A stretch of DNA of 64,000 nucleotides from Acidovorax sp. Leaf191 (GCF_001424425.1 NZ_LMPT01000001.1:61291-125290), one strand, 5' to 3'; positions 28,247-37,280 are shown, counted from the first letter of the stretch. Notes: generated by a model not told the origin, from the letters alone. Made by a program: numbers and translations.

Positions 28247-28726
28247 TCACGAGCAGCACCCCGAGGAATCGGCCGCTGCAGGCACGCTGTGCCGAAGGTC
28301 GGTGAGGATGTTGCAGCTGGGCGCAGGTCCACCGGCACAGCCCTCGCTGCAAGCCCGCACATAACTCGACAGGCTTCGGTCCAAACGACGCAACTCCGCC
28401 ATCTTGGCCCGCACAGCAGCCAGGTGCGTCTGGGCAATGGCGCGAGCCTCAACACAGTCTCGCTCGCCGTTGGTGGAGAGTGCGACCAACTCACGGGTCT
28501 CATCAATTGAAAAGCCTAGGTCACGGCAGTGCCGGATGAGGATCAGCACGCCCAGCGCCGATTCCGGATAGATACGGTGCCCGCTCTCCCGGCGCATGGG
28601 TGGGGGTATCAAGCCCACTTCCTCCTAGTACCGAAGGGCAGATACGGCAAACCCGACGCGCTTGGCCAACGCACCTATGGTGAGCAACTCGGTCGATGGC
28701 CCTGTTGCGGTTGAGAATTTCTTCAC
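28247..28726 (-). pseudogene. MerR-family metal regulator interrupted by an amber codon
   Basis: From a GTG at 28726 the frame reads TIGALAKRVGFAVSALRY, then TAG (28625-28627), then EEVGLIPPPMRRESGHRIYP and a full MerR coiled coil. The TAG falls where family members have Tyr or Phe of the R-Y-Y-E-E-x-G-L turn, inside the DNA-binding domain. The C-terminus has Cys-rich elements (CSEGCAGGPAPSCNIL and a terminal CC) suggesting a soft-metal sensor. It is divergent from the Cys-rich membrane protein at 28810. Either a one-base nonsense mutation, a sequencing error, or (less likely) suppression or internal start. Confidence 0.75.
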
Positions 28727-28734
28727 GGGAGCCC

Positions 28735-28765
28735 TTGCATCTCAAGTAACTTGAGATCGTACAGT
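28735..28765 (+). promoter_or_regulatory. MerR-type promoter with 19-bp spacer and perfect operator dyad
   Basis: -35 TTGCAT (28735-28740) and -10 TACAGT (28760-28765) are 19 bp apart, the stretched spacing that MerR proteins correct by DNA distortion. Between them lies a perfect dyad tctcaagt-a-acttgaga (28740-28756). It should drive the gene at 28810. Confidence 0.8.
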
Positions 28766-28809
28766 GGGTTCGCGGGAATAGGCCCGCATGATTCAACTGG
28801 AAAAGACAA

Positions 28810-29118
28810 ATGAAGAAATCTGTGCTGGCGAGCCTGGGTTTGGCGGGTGCTTGCGTAGCCTGCTGCACCATTCCATTGGCAATCCCGTTGTTCGGGGGCG
28901 CGGCGGCGCTTGGGCTGACCTCATGGCTGGGCGTGAACTCAAAAGTCGGAACGGAGTTACTGGCCCTGATGGCGATCGTGTCCATCGCTGGGCTGGCATG
29001 GGGCGCGGTGGCCTGGTCACGCCGAAGACGTGCGACAGACTGCGGCACAGCACCTTCGAGCGGACGTGCATGTGCCGTGGGGCCAGATGCTAAAGGGTGC
29101 GGCTGCGCTCCTCGATAG
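28810..29118 (+). CDS. MerT/MerC-like small Cys-rich membrane protein (102 aa)
   Basis: Two hydrophobic segments (LASLGLAGACVACCTIPLAI and LLALMAIVSIAGLAWGAVAW). The first carries C15 and a C18-C19 pair in the membrane, as in MerT/MerC mercury-uptake proteins, and the tail has five further Cys ending in GCGCAPR. It is the target of the MerR-type promoter just upstream, so a role in soft-metal handling is likely. Metal identity is unknown, and no merA or merP is present. Confidence 0.6.
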   Translation: MKKSVLASLGLAGACVACCTIPLAIPLFGGAAALGLTSWLGVNSKVGTELLALMAIVSIAGLAWGAVAWSRRRRATDCGTAPSSGRACAVGPDAKGCGCAPR

Positions 29119-29200
29119 GAGGCTGTGATAGCAAGGTGACAGCCGACGGTGGCGTAGCAAGAAGCAGCCGCACTGATGGACAATTTGTGCTCTCGCAAAC

Positions 29201-29824
29201 TCAAATCTCAGTCTGTTCTGATAGTTCGAGAGCATCGTCAACTTCAATGCCAAGGTAGCGGACAGTTGACTCGATTTTCGAGTGGCCTAGAAGTAGCTGG
29301 ACTGCACGTAGGTTCTTGGTTCGTCGGTAAATGAGCGTGGCCTTGGTGCGGCGAATGGAGTGCGTTCCATACTCTGCTGGATCTAACCCTAGCTGCAACA
29401 CCCAGCGCTCAAGAATTCGGGCGTACTGACGCGTCCCCAGATGCGGCGACTTATGAAGTCGGCTCGAAAAGATAAAGTCTTCTGATTTCAGCTTGGCAGT
29501 CTTGATCCATTGTTGAAGCGCTTCACGAGTAGTTGCAGTCAGCTCGAACTGGACGGGGTGATGAGTTTTTTGCTGCATAACTGTGGCTCGAGAAGCGACT
29601 TGGTCGCCATGGCAAACATCGCGGACCTTGAGGGCGACAAGGTCGCATCCGCGCAGCTTGCTGTCTATTCCCAGATTGAAGAGCGCGAGCTCGCGCACCC
29701 GGTTCTCCATCTGGAGGCGCACGCGAAGCGCCCAAATGTCCTTGGGCTTGAAGGGTGCCTTCTGACCAACGATCTTTCCCTTGTTCCAAGGCTCGCGTCG
29801 AACGACGGCAGCAACGGATTCCAT
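29201..29824 (-). CDS. Tyrosine recombinase/integrase, short form (207 aa)
   Basis: Catalytic-domain-only recombinase: R of KLRGCDLVALK, K region, H-S-I-R-R of THSIRRTKATLIY, H of LLLGHSKIESTV and the Tyr of VRYLGIE. The N-terminal core-binding domain of longer integrases is almost absent; stand-alone catalytic domains of about 200 residues occur on islands and as Fim-type switch recombinases. No att sites or inverted repeats were recognised beside it. Confidence 0.8.
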   Translation of the reverse strand: MESVAAVVRREPWNKGKIVGQKAPFKPKDIWALRVRLQMENRVRELALFNLGIDSKLRGCDLVALKVRDVCHGDQVASRATVMQQKTHHPVQFELTATTREALQQWIKTAKLKSEDFIFSSRLHKSPHLGTRQYARILERWVLQLGLDPAEYGTHSIRRTKATLIYRRTKNLRAVQLLLGHSKIESTVRYLGIEVDDALELSEQTEI

Positions 29825-30115
29825 GATGGTCTCCCATTGAGTGGTGGGAAAAAGACCATGCGCCTTCTAAATGCCGTTGTCCACGAATGCCCACGCTGTC
29901 TGTGCCAGTTCGTGAGGCTCGGCAGAGTGCCCGGCGATATTAGTCCATCGTCTGCTCTTGATCGCAGCAGCCGTTCAAGGATTGCGTGCAGAGAGGCAGC
30001 AACCAGCCTGAAGCAGTCAGGGCTCCTGATGTACCCTGGGATCACAAAGTCACCGTGCACAATTTTTAGTTGCCTAAAGCTGTCCTCCATCTAGAGTGCT
30101 GCCGTAGGAGGGGAT

Positions 30116-31309
30116 ATGCACGCCGCAATCGACAAGACATCAGTTCATCTTCACGAGTCATTGCTTTCAGTGCGCTCTGTTGCGCGCCTGGTTGCGATGG
30201 TTGCCGGCGCTCTGGCTCTTTCCAGCGGAGCCATGGCCTTCCAGATCGCCCCAATGGGCTCAGCCTTTGAGTCCAAGCTGACCAACGAAACAGAAAACTC
30301 TCTGGCGACGGTTGCGGGAAGACTTGGCGTTCTGATCAAGGGCCGCGTCCATGAAGAGATCACCCAGATTGGCATGGGTTGTCCGATAGAGCCAGGCACC
30401 CTGGCTCAAGACGTCAGCTGCAGCTCCCGGGATCTGCCCTTTGCCACGCCATATGTCATCTACGGTGTGCGTTGGAACGATCTACCCCCGTTCAAGCTTT
30501 CACCTGATGAGGGCAACTGCACCTACCTGGGCAAGTCCTGCAACGTTTCCCAGACCATACGGTTCTCCACGCAGCCGCTGTGTTGGTACTGCCTCTTCAA
30601 GGATGCAGAGAAGAAGGCACAGACCCAACCGATCGTTGGGTGCAGCAAGACCAAGGGTAGTCTTCACGGCAATGTGATGACCCGCTCGCACTTCGGCGAC
30701 TTGCAGTTCCTGCACGCCATGGCCAGTGAAGAAGGAGTACACCCCGGCGCAACCCGCGCCAAAGTGCTGGACTGGCTGGAGTTCGCCTGGAAGGTGTCAT
30801 CGCGCGAAATCAAGCCCGACACCTTTCTTCGAGACATCGACAACGCCACCTTGAGAGAGCACTTTGGATGCACACAGTGGCGGGTCTCGGACCTCTACAT
30901 CCTCGGGCGGCAAGACAAGCTGCTTCCTTACTTGCACCACGTGGCATTCGGCTCGGTGCTCCACACGGTCCAGGACTCGTTCGCCGGAGCCCATACCTCG
31001 CGGGAGAGCTCACAGCCAAGCGGAATGTGTCAGGGCACTGACCTTACTCAGCCCAGACGGATCGTGGAATTCCACACCTATGGCGCGCAGGACGGAGGCC
31101 TGCACGACGAACAGGACAGCCGGGAAGCCATGACGCGTGTAAGCGCTGCAGACAGGTGGCCTGATGCCGTGGAGGCTACGCGCAATCTGTCGAGCTTCTA
31201 TGAAGATCGCGCCCGTTGGAGCGAAGTCCAGCCCTACATGCAGTGCCTGTTCGAACTGGCGGACGAGCGCAATGACTCATCACCGGGAGAGCAGTACCGC
31301 CGCCGCTGA
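30116..31309 (+). CDS. Secreted S1/P1-nuclease or phospholipase C-fold protein (397 aa)
   Basis: Hydrophobic signal segment VARLVAMVAGALALSSGAMA (about 22-41), then mature FQIAPMGS. The helical zinc-hydrolase pattern is seen as HFGDLQFLHAM and HHVAFGSVLHTVQDSFAGAH, with clustered His/Asp like zinc-dependent phospholipase C and S1/P1 nuclease. Several Cys (C98, C108, C134, C142 and others) suggest disulfides and export. Substrate is undecided between phospholipid and nucleic acid. The 291 bp upstream contain no gene. Confidence 0.55.
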   Translation: MHAAIDKTSVHLHESLLSVRSVARLVAMVAGALALSSGAMAFQIAPMGSAFESKLTNETENSLATVAGRLGVLIKGRVHEEITQIGMGCPIEPGTLAQDVSCSSRDLPFATPYVIYGVRWNDLPPFKLSPDEGNCTYLGKSCNVSQTIRFSTQPLCWYCLFKDAEKKAQTQPIVGCSKTKGSLHGNVMTRSHFGDLQFLHAMASEEGVHPGATRAKVLDWLEFAWKVSSREIKPDTFLRDIDNATLREHFGCTQWRVSDLYILGRQDKLLPYLHHVAFGSVLHTVQDSFAGAHTSRESSQPSGMCQGTDLTQPRRIVEFHTYGAQDGGLHDEQDSREAMTRVSAADRWPDAVEATRNLSSFYEDRARWSEVQPYMQCLFELADERNDSSPGEQYRRR

Positions 31310-31343
31310 GAGTATGGTGGGGCACGCATCCCACCATCCACTG

Positions 31344-31796
31344 TTACTCAGGATTGAGTAGTGCTTGCGCCTTGCGCTTGCCCAGTTTCAGCACTTCAGC
31401 AATACGCTCCAACTGTGCAGTCCGGGGATGAACATGGCCCGTCTCCCACTTGTAGACAGATATCGAAGAAGCACCCAGCAGCTGAGCCATCTGCTTCTGC
31501 GTGATACCGAGTGCTGCGCGTTTGTCGATCAACACCTGAGCATCGAACGGGATCTGCTTTGACTTCTTGGGAGTGGCGTCTTCTGTCGCGGCCTTGGCTT
31601 TGGGCACATCTGTTACTTTGACCTGCCGTTGGGCGGCTTTGAGCTGGGAGGTCAGCGCCTTGACCTCACGCTTCAGTGCCGCGATCTCCGAGCGGTGGCC
31701 AGTGATCGCCTTGCGCATGCCCTGAAGTTCAGGTTTGAGCTCCTTGCGCGCCATGCGAACAACTTCAGCGCGAAAGGCATTAGAAAACGTATTCAT
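31344..31796 (-). CDS. XRE-family DNA-binding protein with N-terminal coiled coil (150 aa)
   Basis: N-terminal basic coiled coil (EIAALKREVKALTSQLKAAQ, about 37-56), linker, then an HTH in the last 60 residues (LGITQKQMAQLLGASSISVY, then KWETGHVHPR). This layout is common in Burkholderiales proteins annotated as XRE regulators and looks like a nucleoid-associated factor more than a classic repressor. A promoter region of 148 bp lies between it and the HU gene's terminator. Confidence 0.8.
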   Translation of the reverse strand: MNTFSNAFRAEVVRMARKELKPELQGMRKAITGHRSEIAALKREVKALTSQLKAAQRQVKVTDVPKAKAATEDATPKKSKQIPFDAQVLIDKRAALGITQKQMAQLLGASSISVYKWETGHVHPRTAQLERIAEVLKLGKRKAQALLNPE

Positions 31797-31884
31797 AGGC
31801 CCAATGGTAACTTTGCCGCCCTATCGCGCACTTAGGGTGCAGATGCACCAGAGTTGTCGCACTTATTCTTCGCCCCCAAAAACT

Positions 31885-31916
31885 AAACCGCCGAAGGCTT
31901 TAGCCGATGGCGGTTT
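31885..31916 (-). terminator. Hairpin terminator after the HU gene
   Basis: Stem aaaccgcc (31885-31892) / ggcggttt (31909-31916), with an inner ggc/gcc pairing. A-rich on one side and T-rich on the other, so it can work in either direction; most probably ends the HU transcript. Confidence 0.7.
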
Positions 31917-31944
31917 GTTTCGGTGGTGACCGAGAAAGTTTGAC

Positions 31945-32256
31945 TTACTTCCCAGCCTTGTCCGCCTTGCGCTTGGCAGCCTTGGGATCCACCACAGCCT
32001 TGAACTTGGCACCCGCCACAAACTTCGGCACCGTGCTAGCTGCAATCTTCAGCGCAGCACCGGTCGATGGGTTCTTGCCCGTGCGTGCCGCACGCTTGGC
32101 CGACTTGAAGGTCCCAAATCCCACCAGCTGCACGGCATCGCCCTTCTTGACGGCGGTCTGGATGGTGTCGATCAGCGTTTCCAGCACCGCATTGGCTGCA
32201 GTCTTGGACAGGTCATTCTTGGAAGCCAGGATTTCAACGAGTTCTGCGCGGTTCAT
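31945..32256 (-). CDS. HU-family DNA-binding protein (103 aa)
   Basis: MNRAELVEILASKNDLSKTA opens the HU fold, with VQLVGFGTFKSAKRAARTGK, then NPSTGAALKIAAS, the DNA-binding arm. A basic C-terminal tail (DPKAAKRKADKAGK) extends slightly past the usual 90-94 residues. HU bends DNA and can assist transposition and recombination in other systems. It sits amid accessory genes, so it may be an island paralogue rather than the main cellular HU. Confidence 0.93.
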   Translation of the reverse strand: MNRAELVEILASKNDLSKTAANAVLETLIDTIQTAVKKGDAVQLVGFGTFKSAKRAARTGKNPSTGAALKIAASTVPKFVAGAKFKAVVDPKAAKRKADKAGK

Positions 32257-32326
32257 GGATGCTCACGAATAGAGGTTGGAAAGGACCGATTTATAACCCC
32301 GCCGCTGACGCCACGCTTGCTGGGAC

Positions 32327-33175
32327 TCAATGCTGCAGTGCACTTCTTGGCAAAAATTCCACTCCCGTGCGTTTGACCAGCTCCTGATAGCTGATCGGCC
32401 GATCCACTGTCTCCCCCTCTCGGTTCTCTTGCCAATGCGCCCATGCCCTTTGGGTCGTGGCGTCATACACGAGCTTGTACAGGTAGGTCGGCACCTTCAC
32501 GCCATTGGCCCCAATGTGCGGCCCCGCATCCGTGAACACCGGCCCGGTGATCACAAACACATCTCCCTTGGCCCGCTTCACATAGTGCCGCGTGTCCTGC
32601 TCGATCTTGTTCCAGGCACCTCCGTTGTGCTGGGCATTCTGGGGAACCATGTTCGCCAGGCTGAAGCTTTGGACCATGGCCGTTGGTGTCGTCATGTCTC
32701 CCGCAGGTGCCATGTGCCCTCGGGAGTAGCCGGAGTTCTTGTAGTCCTCCAGCTCCGCCCGCTCGCCACTGGGCAGGCGCGCATCCGCGAAGAACCGTTT
32801 GGCACGCTTCTCGTTGGCACCATCGAGCATCTGCCGATTCAGCCGTTGGGCCACAAACACCGGTGTCTTGGTGGTGCCGGAGTGCAGCACTGCAAAGGCC
32901 TCGTAACAAAGCTCGCGCAGCTGCGGTCTGGGTGTGATGGCCGGTGGCGTGCCATTCGCAAAGAACTGCGGGCACTGCGCAAAGGAGGTGGGCTCGGGTG
33001 TGAGCAGGGCTGCACTGTCGAACTGCGGAAACCGCGCCCAGGAGAGATTCGGAAGAGCAACGCCGGCAAGAGACAGCGCCAGCACAGCCGCCAGGCGCAC
33101 ACGGCCTGGCCAAGAGAACAAACGATTCACAGAAGAGGCATTCGGGTCGAACAAAACGGAGCCCGATTGGAGCAC
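32327..33175 (-). CDS. Secreted DNA/RNA non-specific endonuclease (282 aa)
   Basis: NucA/Serratia-type nuclease. The catalytic motif is YSRGHMAPAGDM (His general base; the usual D-R-G-H is S-R-G-H here). The metal-binding Asn lies in the later NGGAWNKIEQ region. A hydrophobic segment (VRLAAVLALSLAGVALPNLS) near the N-terminus is a signal peptide. Probably degrades extracellular or periplasmic DNA and RNA. No immunity gene is adjacent, consistent with export. Confidence 0.85.
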   Translation of the reverse strand: MLQSGSVLFDPNASSVNRLFSWPGRVRLAAVLALSLAGVALPNLSWARFPQFDSAALLTPEPTSFAQCPQFFANGTPPAITPRPQLRELCYEAFAVLHSGTTKTPVFVAQRLNRQMLDGANEKRAKRFFADARLPSGERAELEDYKNSGYSRGHMAPAGDMTTPTAMVQSFSLANMVPQNAQHNGGAWNKIEQDTRHYVKRAKGDVFVITGPVFTDAGPHIGANGVKVPTYLYKLVYDATTQRAWAHWQENREGETVDRPISYQELVKRTGVEFLPRSALQH

Positions 33176-33292
33176 CGTTCTCCTTCACCCCTCGGCCCGA
33201 ATGCTCGGATCCCGCAGGGTTTTACAGTTGCTTGCAGAGATGTAGTCGGCAAACAGAAATCGCTTCCGCAAGGAGATTCTTAAAGCCAAGAC

Positions 33293-34495
33293 TCAATGTC
33301 CAAGCGGCAACTTCACCGTGGCTAGTTGAACTCCATCAAGGTAACCATAGTGACTCGATATTCGCGCATCAATCTCGACAACGCCCTCGTCAGTGATGCG
33401 CAGCAGGCCTCGGTCGTAGAGCGTATGAAGGTCTCTGCGCAACAACAGCCCGTCACTTGCTCTGTTGTGTCCCAGCCGCCAATCACGCCCCAACAGATGA
33501 GCTGCCTCAAGCGCTTCAGGAACAGTGCACCCGCTGACGAGGCAACGACCTCTGCATGACTCAAACACAGCGAGGCGAAATTCTGCCTGCTGGGGGCGCA
33601 CCTCTACCTGAGCAAATCGAGCCGCATGCTGCTTTAGGTCATTGGGAAGTAGGCTGTCCTTCTCGCTCTCCGCTGGTGACTTCGATAGCTTTGCAGATTC
33701 CTGTTGCTCCTGGCGCGCGCCCCAGTACGCATAACAACGTTTCCGCTCAAGGGCATCGTCATCGATGTGGAACTCATCGAAGAGACCCTGTGAGCATCTT
33801 CCAGTGTGTTTATCGACGATTAGCGCCGTAATGATGGGTTCACCTGCAACCTTGCAGTCATTGCCGAGACGACTCATGGCATTGCGTAGCGGGTAGAACG
33901 TCAACCCGAAACGATTCATGACGTCCGCGTAGGTGACCGTCTCTTTTGCTTGGCACACTTCAGTAAGCCAAGCGCGAATAGCGGGCAGCTTCTGCTTATA
34001 ACTATCAGTCGAGAGTCCAGTGCGTTGCGCATCGTCGACGGGAAAAATACCTTCAGCTGCCGCCACCCGATGAGTCGCAATGTTGCGCGCCAGAGATCCC
34101 ACCTCAACCAATCCACTTACCTGCGCAACGATGGCCCCATCGTCTCGCAAAGAGAGCCGCTCAACAGAGAATACCGCGTCCTCGCGGTAGTCTTTGATTT
34201 CTCTTGGGTGTTCGTCCGCATCTTTCACAGTCGCTATTACCACGTAGGCGGCTATGCCGCCCGCCCATAGATCCTTGAGTTGCACAATCCTTTCATCAAG
34301 ACCATAAGAATCAGATACAAGGTACCGCTCTGGCTCTCGAAGAACGGTCACTGTTTTGTGTTTGAAGGAGTACTCGTCATCCCACGCCCGAAGGAGTAAC
34401 GCGGTCTCGTCCACATTTTTAGCGCCCCAAGACCAACGAATATTCTTGAGCGGAAAGCCCAAGTCCGCAAAGAACTGACTGATTGGTTTTGACAT
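33293..34495 (-). CDS. HNH endonuclease with an unrecognised N-terminal region (400 aa)
   Basis: C-terminal HNH domain: CRGRCLVSGCTVPEALEAAH, then LLGRDWRLGHNRASDGLLLR and DLHTLYDRGLL, the pattern of HNH_2/McrA-type nucleases. The first 270 residues (WSWGAKNVDETALLLRAWDD and onward) form a separate domain I cannot name, possibly a modified-base or partner sensor. Start ATG at 34495 (MSKPISQFFADLG). It lies 10 bp after a small zinc protein gene, so the two are an operon. The setting beside R-M and other defence genes suggests a restriction role. Confidence 0.75.
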   Translation of the reverse strand: MSKPISQFFADLGFPLKNIRWSWGAKNVDETALLLRAWDDEYSFKHKTVTVLREPERYLVSDSYGLDERIVQLKDLWAGGIAAYVVIATVKDADEHPREIKDYREDAVFSVERLSLRDDGAIVAQVSGLVEVGSLARNIATHRVAAAEGIFPVDDAQRTGLSTDSYKQKLPAIRAWLTEVCQAKETVTYADVMNRFGLTFYPLRNAMSRLGNDCKVAGEPIITALIVDKHTGRCSQGLFDEFHIDDDALERKRCYAYWGARQEQQESAKLSKSPAESEKDSLLPNDLKQHAARFAQVEVRPQQAEFRLAVFESCRGRCLVSGCTVPEALEAAHLLGRDWRLGHNRASDGLLLRRDLHTLYDRGLLRITDEGVVEIDARISSHYGYLDGVQLATVKLPLGH

Positions 34496-34505
34496 TCTTC
34501 TCTCG

Positions 34506-35033
34506 TCAGCGTCCGAGAAGCTTCCGAGCCTCCACCAGTACCAAGCCGCGCCAGCCAGAAATGTTTGGGTCAACCCCAAACTTTTGGCGCACTATTGCCT
34601 TAGCCTCTCGCTCGACGCTGGCAATCTCCGCAGGTGTTGGTGGTCGATTGCTCTCTGCCTCCACCCGACGCCGATGAGCCGCCTCGCGCTCCGCGCGTTC
34701 TCTATGCTGCTGTTCTGAGTGCGATTGGCTCTGTTCAACCAGCGACCGATGTTCAGCTTCGAATTGCGCGATAAGCCGCCAAGTGTTTTCTACCAGCATG
34801 AGACGCTCTTCGGCCGTAAGTTCTCGGCCACCTCCGCCACCGTACTGAGGCGCTTTGCCCACGATTTCACCGAACAGCTTATCGAAGCAGTCTGATCCGT
34901 ACACGCTAAGGTCGCCCGTGGCACTGCGCACGATATGGATGCGTCTAAACACGCTATGGCCACAGCCGTCTGCTTGGCAGATGACACGATCTGCTTTGTC
35001 CACCTCAACTATTGCAAGCAATTGAACACTCAT
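34506..35033 (-). CDS. Small zinc-finger-like protein paired with the HNH nuclease (175 aa)
   Basis: The N-terminal module has Cys/His ligands C19, C24, H26 and C49 (ICQADGCGHSVFRR, then LSVYGSDCFDKLFG), a single treble-clef-like zinc site. A long charged helix follows (QSHSEQQHRERAEREAAHRR), probably a coiled coil, then a short C-terminal domain. No family name is known to me. It precedes the HNH gene by 10 bp and is likely its partner or targeting factor. Confidence 0.6.
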   Translation of the reverse strand: MSVQLLAIVEVDKADRVICQADGCGHSVFRRIHIVRSATGDLSVYGSDCFDKLFGEIVGKAPQYGGGGGRELTAEERLMLVENTWRLIAQFEAEHRSLVEQSQSHSEQQHRERAEREAAHRRRVEAESNRPPTPAEIASVEREAKAIVRQKFGVDPNISGWRGLVLVEARKLLGR

Positions 35034-35160
35034 CGGGATCTGCGGACCTTTGTTAATTTCATGCCGGTGGAATTATTCCGATCAACTGCAGAGTGTCTAC
35101 AAAAATCGAGGCAACCCAGGTGGGAGTGACGCAATCCACATGAAATCTTTCAACGCCCGC

Positions 35161-36084
35161 TCACCCTCCCCTTAGCGCCGTCAAAAACTCCCGCGCATTG
35201 AGCTGGCTCTTGTCCTCCATGCAGTTGTTGAACACCGCATGCGGATACCGCACCGACCGCGCAATCGGGCTGTAGCGCTGAGCCAGCGTCTGCAACTCAG
35301 CAGAGGTGTACGCATAATCAAACCGCTCCGCTGCTGACTTGGCAGGCATCCCGTACGCCACTGCATTGCGCCCATGGAGCCTGAGCAGTGCATGGTCGGG
35401 ATGGGAGGTCTCCCAGATCGCAGGAACACTGTGCGGTGAGCCCTGCGGGCCGTCCACGATGGTGTGTACCAGCCCGAGGCTCCTGAGCATGGCGAGGGTA
35501 TCTGCCGTTACCGCATCGTTCTCCCACCAACTGGGATGCCGGAACTCGATGCTCAAGATGTGGCCCGGCAGATGCTCCACGCAGTGCTCGATGTGGGCCA
35601 TGGCCACTGGGTGGCGCACCACCTTCGGCGAGAACTGGAAGTGCACCAGTCCCAACTTGTTGTTGACCTGCAATGGCACCAGGCAGGCCACAAAGCGTTT
35701 CCACAGTTCCTCCCGAAACTCCGCCGCCATGTCCTTGTAGACCATGCGCCGCCCAGGTACCAACGCCTCCTTGATGTCTCTGGGCAAGACATCCGTGCTG
35801 GTCCATTGTCCAGTGAAGAGACTGAAGGCCTTCACGTTGAACACGAACCCAGGCGAGGTGCGTTCTGCCCAGTGCTGGGCCATGGTGACCGCAGGGATGG
35901 CGTAGTAGCTGGTATCCACCTCCACCAGGTTGAACTGCGAGGCATAGAAGCGCAGCCGGGCTTCGGGTGTCTTGGCGGTGGGCGGATAGAACTTGCAGCA
36001 GTCGAGCAGGGTCTTGTCCGACCAGGAGGCGGTCCCGACCAAGGGATTGAAGCCGGAAACATGGGGGGAGAAAGAGTGCTCCAT
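35161..36084 (-). CDS. DUF72 family protein (307 aa)
   Basis: TIM-barrel DUF72: LVGTASWSDKTLLDCCKFYP near the start, then FNLVEVDTSYYAIP, VFNVKAFSLFTG and HIEHCVEHLPGHILSIEFRH, each a family signature. Function is unknown; members are widespread and sometimes called YecE. Length is normal and the frame intact. Transcribed away from the small genes at 36174. Confidence 0.9.
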   Translation of the reverse strand: MEHSFSPHVSGFNPLVGTASWSDKTLLDCCKFYPPTAKTPEARLRFYASQFNLVEVDTSYYAIPAVTMAQHWAERTSPGFVFNVKAFSLFTGQWTSTDVLPRDIKEALVPGRRMVYKDMAAEFREELWKRFVACLVPLQVNNKLGLVHFQFSPKVVRHPVAMAHIEHCVEHLPGHILSIEFRHPSWWENDAVTADTLAMLRSLGLVHTIVDGPQGSPHSVPAIWETSHPDHALLRLHGRNAVAYGMPAKSAAERFDYAYTSAELQTLAQRYSPIARSVRYPHAVFNNCMEDKSQLNAREFLTALRGG

Positions 36085-36173
36085 GGGGAGGCCTCCTTGG
36101 GTTCATCCTACATGCACATTTGCGGCAAAAGCTGTATATTTATCCAGTATTCAACCACAGGAGAAGCAGCGCC

Positions 36174-36482
36174 ATGCAAGTCATCGAATCCACCTATGTT
36201 GTCACCCTGCGCGACTACCCCGAAGAGATCCCTGCCAAGGAGCGCATTGCCGCAGAAACCCGGTATGCCCAAGCCCTGGAAAAGCAGCTCGGTGGCCCCG
36301 AGCAAGTTGCGGCCGCCCTCGACACCATGCACAGCCTGGAAGAGTCGCCACCCGAGGTGGTGTCGCCTGGCGATCTCACCTTGCTCAAGGCCTGGGGAAA
36401 GGCCAGTGCGGCAGCCAAGCAGGCGGGGTTCCGGGATCTGGGCGAAGGGGATGGGGCGTACTTTGAAGTGCGACTGGTGTGA
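36174..36482 (+). CDS. Hypothetical protein (102 aa)
   Basis: ATG at 36174 with AGGAGA just upstream; the longer frame from 36120 lacks a ribosome site. The product is acidic and helical (MQVIESTYVVTLRDYPEEIP) and I do not recognise it. It is followed after 26 bp by another small gene on the same strand. Confidence 0.6.
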   Translation: MQVIESTYVVTLRDYPEEIPAKERIAAETRYAQALEKQLGGPEQVAAALDTMHSLEESPPEVVSPGDLTLLKAWGKASAAAKQAGFRDLGEGDGAYFEVRLV

Positions 36483-36508
36483 GGGTGGAGGTCCACTGAG
36501 GACATGCC

Positions 36509-36730
36509 ATGCCGATCAACGCGCCCTGGAACTACCCAACGCTGATGTGCACCCCACCGGGCAGAGCCGGTGGAGTGTTCCCGACGGAGACCGTGCTGCC
36601 GCTGGAGGCGGAGGCGTATGCGGTCACGCAGGAGGGTGAGATCTGGCGGGTGACGGTGAAGCACTCGGGAGAGGTGCTGTATGAGGGGCCCGGGCCTGTG
36701 GAGATGGTGGAGTCGCCTGCACCGTTTTAA
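36509..36730 (+). CDS. Small hypothetical protein (73 aa)
   Basis: Reads MPINAPWNYPTLMCTPPGRA with a beta-rich second half (GEIWRVTVKHSGEVLYEGPG). No family is recognised. Probably in an operon with the gene at 36174. Confidence 0.5.
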   Translation: MPINAPWNYPTLMCTPPGRAGGVFPTETVLPLEAEAYAVTQEGEIWRVTVKHSGEVLYEGPGPVEMVESPAPF

Positions 36731-36793
36731 AGCAAACCAATTGCACCGCACCAGCTACCGGTTGTATGGTGCTTCAGCCAGCAAGGAGTCGAT

Positions 36794-37159
36794 ATGTCGA
36801 TAGACCGTGCCAACTATCCCGGGGTGCCGGAAGACTTTCCGGTGACTGCAGTACCTTCTGCTTTTGCGGGTGCCCAGCCCAAGATGAACCTGGTTGAGGA
36901 AGGTGGGAAGTTTTATGCCTCGGGCACGTAGCCTGGCGAGGTCATTGCGGCCTTCCAGATGTGTGACGATCTGGTCTCGCAGATGGTGCCGTACTGCCAG
37001 AGAAAACTCGCCACATACGAAGGCAACCAGGAGACGACAGTGAAGGCTGCGCTGAAGGGTCTGCTGGCCAAGCGATGGTGCACCGATGCCCAATGCGTGT
37101 GGATCATGCGCAGGGTGGTGGATGAGCTGCAGTGGGCCGTGGGTGAAGCCATTCCATAA
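36794..37159 (+). pseudogene. Small hypothetical gene interrupted by an amber codon
   Basis: AAGGAG precedes ATG 36794. The frame reads MSIDRANYPGVPEDFPVTAV ... GKFYASGT, then TAG at 36929-36931, then PGEVIAAFQMCDDLVSQMVP and on to TAA at 37157-37159, 121 codons in one frame. The second half is clearly the continuation of the protein (CDDLVSQ ... WCTDAQCVWIMRRVVDELQW), so a single base change split it. Its first 90 bp, with the ribosome site, recur at 13784-13890. Function unknown. Confidence 0.65.
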
Positions 37160-37280
37160 TGAAAGCTCCAGTGGAGTCCGACACATCGCCCATACAGGCC
37201 TTGTTGGGAGCGCATGGCGGAAACAACCACCATGTCGTCGGAGCCTGCGCTTTGGATCTGTAGACACCAAGGACTCAGAA

